In this document: positions 33,404 to 42,807 of the stretch, piece after piece
How positions within the stretch are numbered: the stretch's first letter is position 1
Layout of the letters: every line of letters starts with the position of its first letter
Assembly: GCF_003347605.1 (NCBI RefSeq)
Contig: NZ_QDFZ01000024.1
Coordinates: 1-64,000 of the forward strand
Source of the DNA: Chryseobacterium sp. KLBC 52
Lineage (GTDB): Bacteria > Bacteroidota > Bacteroidia > Flavobacteriales > Weeksellaceae
Length of the DNA: 64,000 nucleotides
Reading direction: 5' to 3'
Made by a program: the position numbers and the translations under genes
The notes under the pieces: model-generated
Databases searched by the model: none
Seen by the model: only the letters and a program-made list of their open reading frames with translations
Told to the model about the DNA's origin: nothing

Positions 33404-35527
33404 ATGACGACCGTAGAATTTATACAGAAACATCTCAATATTTCTGAAAAGAGCATCAACAATACTTTACAATTATTATCTGAAGACTGCACCATTCCTT
33501 TTATTTCCCGTTACCGAAAAGACAGAACGGGGAACCTTGATGAAACGCAAATCGAGCAGATCTCAAAAATCAGTAAGCAATTTGATGAAATTGTTAAAAG
33601 AAAAGAATCTATCTTAAAATCGATAGCAGAACAAAGTGCATTAACTCCCGAACTTCAACAGAGAATAGAAGAGAGCTTTGACATCCAGGAGCTGGAAGAC
33701 CTTTATCTGCCTTTTAAAAAACGTAAGAAAACCAAAGCTGATACTGCCAAGGAAAAAGGACTGGAACCTTTAGCCAAAATCATTATGAGCCAGAAAAGTA
33801 ATGACATCCTTTCTCTGGCTTCAAAATACATTAATAATGAAGTTAGTTCAGAAGAAGAAGCCCTGCAGGGAGCGAGGGATATCATGGCAGAATGGATCAA
33901 TGAAAATATGTATGTCCGTAAGAACCTTCGCAGACTATTTCAACGCAAAGCAGTAGTTAACTCCAAGGTTGTAAAAGCTAAAAAAGACGAAGAAGAAGCC
34001 CAGAAATTCTCCCAATATTTTGAATGGGAAGAAAGCCTTAGCAGAACACCTTCTCACAGACTTCTGGCAATGCTGAGAGCGGAAGCAGAAGGTTTTGTAA
34101 AAACAAATGTAGGAATAGACAAGGAAGAAGCCATTGATTTTATTGAAAAGGCTATTATCAAATCCAATAATGAGTGTTCTGAACAAATTGCACTGGCCAT
34201 AAAAGATAGTTATAAAAGACTTCTGGAACCTGCTATTTCCAATGAAGCCTTACAGGAAGCTAAAGAAAAAGCAGACAAAAAAGCCATTGAAATTTTCTCT
34301 GAAAACTTAAGCCAGCTCCTTCTTGCCCCACCTTTAGGAGAGAAAAGAATTCTGGCAATAGATCCGGGATACCGAAACGGATGTAAAGTAGTATGCCTGG
34401 ATGAAAAAGGAGATTTGTTACACAATGAAACCCTCTATCCTCACGCTCCACAGAATGAAAGCGGAATGGCTATGAAAAAAATACGTTCTATGGTAAATGC
34501 TTATAATATCGAAGCAATTTCTATTGGTAATGGAACAGCAAGCCGTGAAACAGAATTCTTCATTAAAAAAATTGCTTTTGATAAACCTTTGCAGGTTTTT
34601 GTAGTTTCAGAAGCAGGAGCATCCGTTTATTCTGCAAGTAAAATTGCAAGAGATGAATTCCCGTCGTACGATGTAACGGTGCGTGGAGCGGTTTCTATCG
34701 GAAGAAGGCTTTCTGATCCATTGGCGGAATTGGTGAAAATTGATGCGAAATCCATTGGGGTTGGACAGTATCAACATGACGTAGACCAAACTCAGCTGAA
34801 AAATGAGCTGGATTCCACTGTGATGAGATGTGTAAACTCCGTAGGAATTAATTTAAATACTGCCAGCAAATCACTATTAAGTTATGTTTCCGGAATCGGA
34901 GAAAAAATGGCAGAAAACATTGTAAACTACCGTACTGAAAACGGAGCATTTGAAGACAGAAAACAGCTTAAAAAAGTTCCCCGACTTGGAGAAAAAGCTT
35001 ATCAGCAGGCTGCCGCTTTTGTAAGAATTACCAATGCTAAAAACCCACTGGATAATTCTGCTGTTCATCCGGAAGCGTACGGAATCGTAGAGAAAATGGC
35101 AAAAGATCTGGGTATTAAAACCACTGAACTGATTGCCAATAAAGAAAAAATAGCCCTCATAAAACCAGATAACTATAGTACAGGTGAAGTCGGAATCTTA
35201 GGAATTAAGGATATTTTAAAAGAACTTGAAAAGCCAGGACTAGATCCAAGAAAAGCAGCAAAAGTATTTGAATTCGATCCAAATGTTAAAAGCATCAAAG
35301 ATTTAAAGGCAGGTATGATTCTTCCGGGAATCGTAAATAATATTACCGCTTTTGGGTGTTTCGTAGATCTTGGAATCAAAGAAAGCGGATTGGTTCATAT
35401 TTCCCAGCTGAAAGAAGGATTTGTATCGGACGTCAATGAGGTCGTAAAACTTCATCAGCACGTTCGAGTAAAAGTAACGGAAGTAGATGAGGCAAGAAAA
35501 AGAGTACAGCTGAGCATGATTTTGTAA
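33404..35527 (+). CDS. tex: Tex-family RNA-binding transcription accessory protein
   Basis: 707 residues with the full Tex order: N-terminal helical domain, YqgF/RNase-H-like domain (ILAIDPGYRNGCKVV, about 321-335), helix-hairpin-helix motifs (SYVSGIGEKMAENIV and KVPRLGEKAYQQAAAF) and a C-terminal S1 domain (GMILPGIVNNITAFGCFVDL). It binds nucleic acid and influences transcription and RNA turnover. The gap before it (33163-33403) is AT-rich and appears empty. Confidence 0.95.
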   Translation: MTTVEFIQKHLNISEKSINNTLQLLSEDCTIPFISRYRKDRTGNLDETQIEQISKISKQFDEIVKRKESILKSIAEQSALTPELQQRIEESFDIQELEDLYLPFKKRKKTKADTAKEKGLEPLAKIIMSQKSNDILSLASKYINNEVSSEEEALQGARDIMAEWINENMYVRKNLRRLFQRKAVVNSKVVKAKKDEEEAQKFSQYFEWEESLSRTPSHRLLAMLRAEAEGFVKTNVGIDKEEAIDFIEKAIIKSNNECSEQIALAIKDSYKRLLEPAISNEALQEAKEKADKKAIEIFSENLSQLLLAPPLGEKRILAIDPGYRNGCKVVCLDEKGDLLHNETLYPHAPQNESGMAMKKIRSMVNAYNIEAISIGNGTASRETEFFIKKIAFDKPLQVFVVSEAGASVYSASKIARDEFPSYDVTVRGAVSIGRRLSDPLAELVKIDAKSIGVGQYQHDVDQTQLKNELDSTVMRCVNSVGINLNTASKSLLSYVSGIGEKMAENIVNYRTENGAFEDRKQLKKVPRLGEKAYQQAAAFVRITNAKNPLDNSAVHPEAYGIVEKMAKDLGIKTTELIANKEKIALIKPDNYSTGEVGILGIKDILKELEKPGLDPRKAAKVFEFDPNVKSIKDLKAGMILPGIVNNITAFGCFVDLGIKESGLVHISQLKEGFVSDVNEVVKLHQHVRVKVTEVDEARKRVQLSMIL

Positions 35528-35569
35528 TTTTCAATTGTAACTTTATTTAAAAACCACAAATCAGTCATT

Positions 35570-36205
35570 TTGAATACAAAAAATTTAATTTTCGATCTGG
35601 ACGGAACATTATGGGATTCCAGAGCAACAATCATCAATATATGGAATGAGGTGTTAGGCAGCCATAAGTTGCTCCAAAAAGAATTAAAACCTGAAGATAT
35701 GAATCAATACATGGGACTTTTAGCTCATGATATTATAAAAGATATTACTCCCGGCATTTCAGATCTGCAGGCCAGGGAAATCCTTTCTGAAATTGTAGCA
35801 GAAGAAAATAAAAGACTTCACTTAAAAGGTGGGGTTTTATATGATGGTGTAGCAGATACTTTAAAAAACCTGTCCCACACTTATTCACTTTTCATAGTCA
35901 GCAACTGTCAGGATGGTTATATTGAATCATTTTTAGATTATTATCAATTCAATACTCTGTTTACTGATTTTGAGTCCCATGGTCGGACCCAAAAAAACAA
36001 ATCTGAAAACATACAACTTCTCATGGAAAGAAATCAGCTATCCACCAAAGACACCGTATACATTGGTGATACACAAACCGATTATGATTCAGCAAGATCC
36101 AATGAATTATCATTTATTTTCTGCAAATATGGGTTTGGAAAACTGGCTGAACCTCTGTATGAACCGGCAATTTCTACCTTTTCACAACTGAAAGTTCATA
36201 TTTAA
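35570..36205 (+). CDS. HAD-family hydrolase (phosphoglycolate phosphatase-like), TTG start
   Basis: 211 residues with HAD motif I DLDGTLWDS (nucleophile Asp near residue 10), motif II SNCQDG and motif IV YIGDTQTDYDSA, plus a helical cap (about 18-85). Probably a small-molecule phosphatase. The only start that keeps motif I is the TTG at 35570; the next ATG lies within or beyond motif I. It is 42 bp after tex and probably co-transcribed. Confidence 0.85.
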   Translation: MNTKNLIFDLDGTLWDSRATIINIWNEVLGSHKLLQKELKPEDMNQYMGLLAHDIIKDITPGISDLQAREILSEIVAEENKRLHLKGGVLYDGVADTLKNLSHTYSLFIVSNCQDGYIESFLDYYQFNTLFTDFESHGRTQKNKSENIQLLMERNQLSTKDTVYIGDTQTDYDSARSNELSFIFCKYGFGKLAEPLYEPAISTFSQLKVHI

Positions 36206-36214
36206 ATTATAACA

Positions 36215-36245
36215 CAAAGGCTTCTTTTCATGGAAGCCTTTTTAT
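36215..36245. terminator. Terminator between convergent HAD and TPR-regulator genes
   Basis: AAAGGCTTC and GAAGCCTTT form a 9-bp stem followed by T5. Confidence 0.85.
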
Positions 36246-36292
36246 TTTCATATAAGCTGCTGTAAGGATACCCGTAGGTACAGTTAAAAGTA

Positions 36293-37747
36293 TTATTTTG
36301 AATTTAAATTTTGTAAGAAAAAATATATATCCACGTCGGATGGAATCTGTAATTTTTTTCGTAATCTGTTTTTCTTTGTCTGTACGGATCTGTGCTGCAT
36401 GAATCCATATTGAGCAATTTCTTTGGAAGAAAAGCCCAGCTGTATCATTGCACAAAAAGAAAGTTCATTGGTGGACAGGTTGGGATTAATCTTCAAAAGC
36501 CTTTCAATCAATTCAGGATAAGCACTTTGGTATTCATTAAAAAATAACGGTTCATTTTTCTTGGCTAAAGACATAAGTGTATCATCACTAACAGATATCT
36601 TTTTCATTAAAAATTCTGTTTCCACTTCTTTTTCCTCAATAATTTTACGTTTTTTAGCAATTCTTTTATTGTATACATAATACACAACAATAATAATTCC
36701 CAGCAAGGCAAAAACGATAGCGTTATACAATAGGGTTGAATTCTTTTTTTCTCTGTCATCTTTCTCTTTCTGCCTGGCCATTTTATCGACAGAACTATTT
36801 ATGGATTCATCCCATACCTTTTCCAGACTATCATTTAATTGAGCATATCTCTCCAGATAATCTTTTTCTTTTGAGGCATTATGCAAATTTTTATAGGTCT
36901 TAGCAATCGTTTGATATAATACAGGGACCTGATAAATTCTCTGGGTTTTTTTGAGTATTTCTACTGATTCGATATAGTAGTATAGTGCCGAGGTATAATC
37001 CTTCTTTTCAGATAAAAAATTCCCGTAATAAAAATAAGTAAGAGCCCTTTGAGGATCCAGATAATCTCTTTTCTTTAAAAGTGAAAATGCTCTGTTGAAA
37101 TACACCTGAGCCGAATCCTCATTTTTATCAAAAAGCATATAATGGTTAGCAATCGTGGAATTGATAACCGGTGTAGGTTTTACATCTAAGGCTTTATGTA
37201 GATAAATTAAAGATGAATCAGCCGAATTGGTTTCTCTTAAAAAGTCAGCTCTGTTCGCATATACTACCGATAAAATTTCCCGCTCGTGCTTATTCTTTAT
37301 TTGCTCTCCATAATAAATTGACCGTGAATTATACTGAATTGCCTTTTTATATAGACCTATTACATAATTAGCCTGACCATACTCCTGATATAATTTTGCA
37401 TGCAGATAATCATCATCAATTCCTTCAACATTTTCTTCAGCATACTGCAGGTACTGGAACGCTTTGTCATACATTCCGACGGTGGCATAAATATTACCCA
37501 GATTAATGTACGAAAGTACCACACCTCTTTTATAATCCTGCTTTTTACTAATATTGCAGAATTTGTTATTAAGATCAATCACTTCTTTCTTTCTACCACT
37601 TACTCTTAGATCTTCATTAACTTTCAACAGCATACTATCTATATATTGAGTGGTGTATGTCTGAGAGTAAAATAAACCGGACAATGAAAGATACATCAGG
37701 ATGCTTAGCAATATTTTTGAAAACTGAGTAAGCTTAAGTGTTTGCAT
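36293..37747 (-). CDS. TPR sensor-regulator with C-terminal HTH, paralogue 1
   Basis: 484 residues: signal peptide or first membrane helix (to about 27, ...LSGLFYSQ), at least five TPR-like repeats (about 60-300), a second membrane helix (ALLGIIIVVYYVY, about 345-362), a coiled coil, and a C-terminal LuxR/SigA-4-like HTH (SKEIAQYGFMQHRSVQTKKNRL). The TPR part would lie outside the inner membrane and the HTH in the cytoplasm. A close paralogue is at 40186-41628. I chose the ATG at 37747; a longer frame adds 18 residues. Between the paralogues lie a small HTH gene and a secreted QVGIN protein. Confidence 0.8.
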   Translation of the reverse strand: MQTLKLTQFSKILLSILMYLSLSGLFYSQTYTTQYIDSMLLKVNEDLRVSGRKKEVIDLNNKFCNISKKQDYKRGVVLSYINLGNIYATVGMYDKAFQYLQYAEENVEGIDDDYLHAKLYQEYGQANYVIGLYKKAIQYNSRSIYYGEQIKNKHEREILSVVYANRADFLRETNSADSSLIYLHKALDVKPTPVINSTIANHYMLFDKNEDSAQVYFNRAFSLLKKRDYLDPQRALTYFYYGNFLSEKKDYTSALYYYIESVEILKKTQRIYQVPVLYQTIAKTYKNLHNASKEKDYLERYAQLNDSLEKVWDESINSSVDKMARQKEKDDREKKNSTLLYNAIVFALLGIIIVVYYVYNKRIAKKRKIIEEKEVETEFLMKKISVSDDTLMSLAKKNEPLFFNEYQSAYPELIERLLKINPNLSTNELSFCAMIQLGFSSKEIAQYGFMQHRSVQTKKNRLRKKLQIPSDVDIYFFLQNLNSK

Positions 37748-38089
37748 AATAAATTTAATAAGAATGGTTATAAGTTTTTGAAGTGACAAAAACGCCATCA
37801 ATCATAATTCATTAAAACGGTTTGGCGGGATAAGGTTACTTTTTTACCCCATTACACATTACAATTTCGTTTCCATAAAACTAAACAAAAAAAATATATA
37901 ATTACAAAATCTTTGCTAATTTTCGTTAAAACAAAAAACATATCATTGTTATAACCATCATATATTGATTAATTAGAATGCTATGAATAATAAAATAAAT
38001 TAGTTAAAGCCTGATAAAACTTCTTTTTCTCTATCAAAAAAAGTTTTTTATACCCCAAAAAACCTATCAATATGTTAAAAAAGGCCAAA

Positions 38090-38131
38090 TGATGTACCAT
38101 TGATGTACTATTGATGTATGTAAAATTTTGC
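38090..38131 (+). promoter_or_regulatory. Three 11-bp-phased TGATGTA repeats plus promoter-like box
   Basis: TGATGTACCAT, TGATGTACTAT and TGATGTATGTA are contiguous 11-bp units, each placing the core on the same helix face, as for dimeric or oligomeric activators. The last unit runs into AAATTTTGC, one base from the -7 consensus. The final 20 bp match 42808-42827 at 19 of 20 positions. Confidence 0.55.
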
Positions 38132-38135
38132 TTAA

Positions 38136-38360
38136 ATGAAATATCAAATCTAACTTTATCACAAGAATATTGATTGATACAGTTTGTTTTATAAACCAGA
38201 GCAAAAAAAGTTTCTTGCCGCTTAAAACTTTTTATACATGCTACAAAAAATAATTTTTAAAAAAAATTTTAATAAAAAAATCAGTTTTCATTTTTGATTT
38301 TAAAGAGATCTATATTACTGATCAAAGTTGCTACTCCCGTTCTTCGGGAGTTTTTTTTGA
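38136..38360 (+). ncRNA. Candidate small RNA (about 220 nt)
   Basis: Bounded by the promoter-like element above and a strong intrinsic terminator, with no reading frame longer than a few codons. An alternative is an attenuated leader of the HTH gene at 38615. No known RNA family was recognised. Confidence 0.3.
38334..38358 (+). terminator. Orphan intrinsic terminator
   Basis: ACTCCCG-TTCTT-CGGGAGT followed by T8. Flanking TGATCAAA/TTTGATCA (about 38317-38363) can extend the stem. No coding gene precedes it on the plus strand for over 2 kb. Confidence 0.8.
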
Positions 38361-38461
38361 TCATAAGAAAATGATGTATTTATGCTGTATGACCAATTGA
38401 TTACAGGAAAATAATCATTGCTAAATTTGAACCAGACAAAAATGATGAAGAGATTTTAGTC

Positions 38462-38599
38462 TTATTTTTCTCTTCTCAGGTAGGAATTAATATTGTATGT
38501 CTGTACTATGATAATATCAGCGTCATTCAGGTCTTTTTTGAGATCAACCCAACGAAGGCCTAAGGCTTTATAATTTGTGCGAAAATAAAATTTAATCAT
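38462..38599 (-). CDS. Possible 45-residue gene or gene remnant
   Basis: An ATG-initiated minus-strand frame reads MIKFYFRTNYKALGLRWVDL, continues KKDLNDADIIIVQTYN and ends in a basic tail. The composition is protein-like, but it lacks a recognisable family, a clear ribosome-binding site or a partner. It may be the 3' end of a lost gene. Confidence 0.25.
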   Translation of the reverse strand: MIKFYFRTNYKALGLRWVDLKKDLNDADIIIVQTYNINSYLRREK

Positions 38600-38614
38600 A
38601 TAATACCATTTATC

Positions 38615-39052
38615 TTGAACTTTAAACAAATACATATTGGCAGTACTATTAAAGCTAAGTTTCAGGAGGAAGCACTGGACATGCAAAGAGCATGCAGCTT
38701 TATGAAATGTACCGAATCTGAAATTGAACAAATGTTTCTTGAAAAAGATCTGACAACTGACAAGTTATTAAGATGGAGTAAACTGTTAGAATATGACTTT
38801 TTCCGCGCCTACTCACAGCATCTTATACTCTTTTCTCCTCCTAAAAAGGAAATCTCCACCAATGCCTCCCGGAAAAAAGAATCTTCTTTACCCGAATTCA
38901 GAAAAAATATCTACACTAAGGAAATTATAGAATTTATCCTGGAACAAATTGAAACAGGAAAAAAAACAAAGCTGGAAATAATAAATGATTATAAGATCCC
39001 AAAAACCACGCTGTATAAGTGGATCGCAAAGTATACGGATAAAAATAACTAA
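38615..39052 (+). CDS. Small HTH protein (Chryseobacterium transposase-like/regulatory family)
   Basis: 145 residues. The N-terminal half (MNFKQIHIGSTI... RWSKLLEYDFFRAYSQHL) looks like an XRE-like helical domain. The C-terminal half carries a second HTH (TKLEIINDYKIPKTTLYKWI) of the IS3-OrfA/homeodomain type. Family members, often labelled transposase, share the MNFK-IHIG start, so the TTG at 38615 is the likely start. No transposase catalytic domain or inverted repeats are nearby; a DNA-binding regulator is more likely. The sigma-like repeat site at 38090 lies upstream. Confidence 0.65.
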   Translation: MNFKQIHIGSTIKAKFQEEALDMQRACSFMKCTESEIEQMFLEKDLTTDKLLRWSKLLEYDFFRAYSQHLILFSPPKKEISTNASRKKESSLPEFRKNIYTKEIIEFILEQIETGKKTKLEIINDYKIPKTTLYKWIAKYTDKNN

Positions 39053-39161
39053 GAGAGATCAACTTAATATTTGCATCCTAATTATATCATTTTAATACCC
39101 ATATACTCTATCATTCATTTAAGTTCATGTAAAAAATTAATACATGAAAAATAGAAACACT

Positions 39162-39193
39162 AAAAAACAGACTAAAAAATTAGTCTGTTTTTT
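39162..39193. terminator. Bidirectional terminator
   Basis: AAAAACAGACTAA and TTAGTCTGTTTTT form a 13-bp stem between convergent genes. Confidence 0.88.
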
Positions 39194-39233
39194 AGGTAGG
39201 AATTGAAATAAATCATTAAACACTACCATCTTT

Positions 39234-40010
39234 CTACTTTAATCTTCTTAAAGACATTTGGGTAACAGGACCAGATCCTGTAGCACCTGAGCTTAAATAT
39301 CTGATGGTTACATCCACTGTATTATACATTCTGAAAGAATAGGTATGAGAAGCTAACATAGGAATCGAGGTAATAAGAGTATAGGTTTGCTTTGGTCCAC
39401 CTCCGGCTGCAGTTGATGATCCTGCCCAATAAACATCATTAACACGCGCCACCCAGCTACCAATTGTATCGTCCCATATGCCTAGCACAGGAATTGAGGG
39501 TTGAGCACCATCATTAGTTGTTGACAACTGTGCATTCATCATTATCTGATATACTCCATCAGCAGAAACTCTAAATGAATTAGTGGATGGTGAACCTGTA
39601 TACAGATTTTCATTATCTACAATTTCATTATTTAAACTACCTATAGCAACCGGAATACCACCATTGGAACCAGCTGTAACCGTAAAATCATTAGTCATTT
39701 GTACTATGATTTCCTGGGCGACCAAAAACTTACCGTCTACAGCAATAACAGTTCCTGTAGAACCGGGAACACCGGCAATAGACTCCCATGAAGGAGCAGT
39801 ACCTGGTCCATTAGACTTAAGTACCTGCCCGGCAATTCCAGCTGAACCAGCAGTAGAAGCCGTTCCTCCCACATTGAGTTCATTTACAACCTGTAAAGAA
39901 CCGTTAACATGCATGTCTTTCATAGGAGTAGCCGTATTAATTCCCACTTGAGAATGATAGTACAGGGAACAAAAAATGCTTGTGATCAGGAAAACTTTCT
40001 TTTTCATCAT
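39234..40010 (-). CDS. Secreted QVGIN protein with C1q/TNF-like C-terminal domain
   Basis: 258 residues: signal peptide (to about 20), QVGINTATP, a Gly/Ala/Thr-rich low-complexity linker (about 45-95) and a C-terminal domain (about 110-258). The patterns FRVSADGVYQIMMNAQL and SHTYSFRMYNTVDVTIRYL resemble C1q/TNF jelly rolls, which often trimerise. Probably surface-exposed. Two adjacent ATGs (40010, 40007) can start it. It has a good promoter (TTG-N19-TAGTTTTG) and lies between the two TPR-HTH paralogues. Confidence 0.7.
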   Translation of the reverse strand: MMKKKVFLITSIFCSLYYHSQVGINTATPMKDMHVNGSLQVVNELNVGGTASTAGSAGIAGQVLKSNGPGTAPSWESIAGVPGSTGTVIAVDGKFLVAQEIIVQMTNDFTVTAGSNGGIPVAIGSLNNEIVDNENLYTGSPSTNSFRVSADGVYQIMMNAQLSTTNDGAQPSIPVLGIWDDTIGSWVARVNDVYWAGSSTAAGGGPKQTYTLITSIPMLASHTYSFRMYNTVDVTIRYLSSGATGSGPVTQMSLRRLK

Positions 40011-40037
40011 GAATATTGTATTTTATAAAATTTTATG

Positions 40038-40067
40038 CAAAACTATAGTATCGTACCATTTTTACAA
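40038..40067 (-). promoter_or_regulatory. Promoter (TTG-N19-TAGTTTTG) of the C1q-like gene
   Basis: On the minus strand -33 TTG (40065-40067) and -7 TAGTTTTG (40038-40045) are separated by 19 bp. Confidence 0.65.
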
Positions 40068-40185
40068 CAAACAACCATCTACATCAAAAATACTTCATTT
40101 AAAAAAACAGACTCTAAAAGGCTTTAAACCGTAATATTTTAAATTTTAAAAAGCATGTATGCTTATCTCATTTTGATTTCTCAGT

Positions 40186-41628
40186 CTATTCATCAGATAA
40201 ATTTTTAAAGAACAGATACAGATCAACATCTGAAGAAATATTTATTTTTTTTCTCAGTCTGTGCTTTTTATTCTGAACAGAACGGTGTTCCACAAAAGTA
40301 TATTGTGCAATCTCTTTTGATGAAAACCCCAACCATATCATTGCACAAAAAGTTAAATCAGATTTTGACAAATTAGAGTTGATGGTAAGCAATTCCCTAA
40401 CAAAGTCCGGATAGACTTCCTGAAATTTATTGAGAAAATTAGGATCATTTTTTTTAGCAAGATCGATTATAAAATCACAAGAGTGATTGAGCTTTTCCTT
40501 TAACACATCTGTTTCCAATTCCTTCTGCTTTATAATATTTTTATTCTTTTGATAATGGCTATAAACAAAGAATAAAACTACAATAAGACAAAATACTACA
40601 ATATTATAGACTAAAAATATAGTCTTCTTTGAAATATTTTCTGATTCTTTTTCTTTTATAATTTCATCAATTGATGTGTTTACACTTTCGTTGGAGACCC
40701 GGTTCAAACTATCTTTTAGTTTAGTATACTTTTCAAGATATTCTTTTTCTTCCGCTTCATCATTTAACACCCCGTAAGTACTTGAAATTTTTTTATAAAG
40801 CTGAGGAATATTATACACTCTCCCGGTTTTTTCCAGAATGGCAACAGATTTTTTATAATACAGTAACGCTTTTTCATGTTCTTTGTTTTTATTAAGAAAA
40901 TTACCATAATAGTAATAGGTCTGCCCTCTTTGAATATTCCAGTAATTCATTTTATGCAATAACGTTAAGGCATTATTCAAATAACAGGAAGAAGAATCCG
41001 TATTTTTTTCATAGACCATATAATAATCTGCTATTAATGAATTGATTACAGGACTTGATTTTATTTTCAATGCTTTATGCAAATAAATAAGTGACGAGTC
41101 ATCCTGTTTAATATTATGCAGAAAATCTGCCCTGTTTGCATAAATGCCAGATAATATTTCCTTTTCTTTCTGGCCGGAAATCATCTTAGCATAATAAATA
41201 GCCTGAGCATTATATTTCAGCGCTTTTATGTATAAACCAATAACATAATTCACTTGTCCATATTCCTGGTAAAGTTTTGCAGATAAATAAGCATTCTTAA
41301 TTTTTTTGATTTTTTTCTCAGCTTTCTGTAAATAATAAAAAGAATTTTTATAGTCACCTATGGTTGCATACATATTGGCAATATTGATATAACCTAAAAT
41401 CTCCCCTTTCAGATAATTCTGATTTTTTGAAATAGTAATATATTTTTGATTTAAAACAATTAACTCATTTTTTTGTCCTCTTATTCTGAGATTTTCTGAT
41501 TTAGTGATTAATGCATTATCTATTTGTCCTGGAGTATAATTTTGTGAAAATAAGACAGTGAAAACAGACAGACAGGCAAATACCAGCATTAAAAATTGGA
41601 ATATTCTTTTTATAGTCGCTCTGATCAT
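40186..41628 (-). CDS. TPR sensor-regulator with C-terminal HTH, paralogue 2
   Basis: 480 residues with the same plan as 36293-37747: signal peptide (...LFSQNYTPGQI), TPR repeats (matching stretches such as AKLYQEYGQVNYVIGLYIKA), membrane helix (NIVVFCLIVVLFFVYSHY), coiled coil and C-terminal HTH (SSKEIAQYTFVEHRSVQNKK). The conserved ELSFCAMIQLGFSSKEIAQ / DLTFCAMIWLGFSSKEIAQ segment shows recent common ancestry. Target genes are not known. It lies next to a lipoprotein and a decayed QVGIN gene on the same strand. Confidence 0.8.
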   Translation of the reverse strand: MIRATIKRIFQFLMLVFACLSVFTVLFSQNYTPGQIDNALITKSENLRIRGQKNELIVLNQKYITISKNQNYLKGEILGYINIANMYATIGDYKNSFYYLQKAEKKIKKIKNAYLSAKLYQEYGQVNYVIGLYIKALKYNAQAIYYAKMISGQKEKEILSGIYANRADFLHNIKQDDSSLIYLHKALKIKSSPVINSLIADYYMVYEKNTDSSSCYLNNALTLLHKMNYWNIQRGQTYYYYGNFLNKNKEHEKALLYYKKSVAILEKTGRVYNIPQLYKKISSTYGVLNDEAEEKEYLEKYTKLKDSLNRVSNESVNTSIDEIIKEKESENISKKTIFLVYNIVVFCLIVVLFFVYSHYQKNKNIIKQKELETDVLKEKLNHSCDFIIDLAKKNDPNFLNKFQEVYPDFVRELLTINSNLSKSDLTFCAMIWLGFSSKEIAQYTFVEHRSVQNKKHRLRKKINISSDVDLYLFFKNLSDE

Positions 41629-41695
41629 ATTGGATATTCAAATATGGTTTTGTCAATACTATATTGAATTGATACGGAGATATTTCCCCTTATTA

Positions 41696-42136
41696 TTATT
41701 TTATTTTATGAAAAATTATTTTTTTTGAATTGGCTTTGGGAATAATAATAAGGGTGTTGGGAATAGTCATAAAACCGTGTGGAGCACCCTCAAGCACTTT
41801 ATAAGAATACACAATATTCTGTTCATTTTCCTGAAGACTTACAGGGGTGATTTTCACTTCCAGATTGGTTCTGGGATAAATGAGAGCAAGAACATTTTCG
41901 TTTGAAAAATCAATAGGGGTTGGTTTTCCATTAGCACCCATTGTTGTTGCAGTTCCAAAAAGCTGATCAAACTCGTCCTGTGAAGTAATTATTTTTTCAG
42001 TAAAATCTTTATTATCAAATGTTTTTTTAACAAAATATTTCCTTGCCGGTATATATGGAATATCTTTTTGAGGGTTATTTACAGCACACGAAGAAATCAG
42101 TAGAGTACCTAGTAAAATTATAATTATATTTTTCAT
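41696..42136 (-). CDS. Lipoprotein, possibly PrcB-like
   Basis: 146 residues with lipobox ISSC. The mature protein contains ITSQDEFDQLFG, VLALIYPRTN and a C-terminal TIPNTLIIIPKANSKKI strand. This layout recalls the PrcB-type protease-complex domain (TxxFxxLF ... VPxxLIxIPK), but the match is weak. It lies between TPR-HTH paralogue 2 and the decayed QVGIN gene on the same strand. Confidence 0.5.
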   Translation of the reverse strand: MKNIIIILLGTLLISSCAVNNPQKDIPYIPARKYFVKKTFDNKDFTEKIITSQDEFDQLFGTATTMGANGKPTPIDFSNENVLALIYPRTNLEVKITPVSLQENEQNIVYSYKVLEGAPHGFMTIPNTLIIIPKANSKKIIFHKIK

Positions 42137-42234
42137 TGTTTATGTATGTTTAAAAGTCATACTAATGACTTATCAAAACTCCTTAACAATCAATCGGACT
42201 GTGCAGTACAAGCAGCAGAACCATCGAAATGAAT

Positions 42235-42613
42235 TCAGAGTTCTAATTTTTCATTAGAAGAGATATTAATAAAGGTAAAACTGGTAGTTTCGAAATTTCC
42301 ATCACTCAGGCTTGTCTATACTTTAACATCAAGAAAAAGCAACCTGAAGAAGCTACATTCTTGATCTGACCGGAGGAGCAATATCAGCGTTAGTAACAAG
42401 AACAAAAGATCCCTGTTCCGCAGAAGCATACTTTTCTGTTTTAAGCCGGGCCTCCGTAATTTCTGATACCATACAAATGTCCGTTATAGCTGGTTGTGTA
42501 GGATTTCCTGCTATATCCAGAGTAATTTTAGTGCTGATAGTATTAATCCCGACCTGGGAATAGATCCCGATAGAATATAACACTAACAAGGTTAATACAA
42601 TTTTTTTTTCCAT
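42235..42613 (-). pseudogene. Decayed QVGIN secreted-protein gene
   Basis: An 86-codon frame begins with a signal peptide and SQVGINTIST, then stops early (…APPVRSRM). Reading on in the shifted frame gives SGQIKNVASSG-FF, the continuation usual for this family (SGQTxNVTSxGYYYFDG). A second shift at TTTTTCTTGATG gives DVKV-stop-TSLSDGNFETTSF and a stop at 42235. At least two frameshifts and one nonsense codon mark it as a pseudogene. Confidence 0.6.
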
Positions 42614-42673
42614 ACTGCTTTTTGTTTCGCCGTAAAAGTATAAAATAAGGCTTGCGATGTATTAAATAATACA

Positions 42674-42691
42674 TACATCACACATACATCA
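42674..42691 (-). promoter_or_regulatory. Two 11-bp-phased TGATGTA repeats before the decayed QVGIN gene
   Basis: On the minus strand TGATGTATGTG-TGATGTATGTA; a third, weaker unit (5 of 7) lies 11 bp further downstream. Same motif and phasing as 38090-38122. Confidence 0.5.
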
Positions 42692-42807
42692 AAATGAAAC
42701 ACACATGGTTTCAAGTAAATACTCCCCACATTAGTTTAAAAAGCAATTACCCTGTATTAATGGTAGATTTTTTAAGTTTTTTACTATTGAAAAAAAAGCT
42801 GTATAAA

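Larger units (their letters stand above)
37748..38461 (+). other. 714-bp gene-free stretch with phased repeats and candidate small RNA
   Basis: Very AT-rich with no supportable coding frame. It contains three 11-bp-phased TGATGTA repeats (38090-38122), a promoter-like AAATTTTG (38123-38130) and a strong terminator (38334-38358). Long A- and T-runs lie between. Confidence 0.5.

Noticed and set aside
38615..39052. Insertion sequence around the transposase-like HTH gene
   Set aside because: No DDE catalytic domain, no terminal repeats and no second frame; a DNA-binding regulator fits better.
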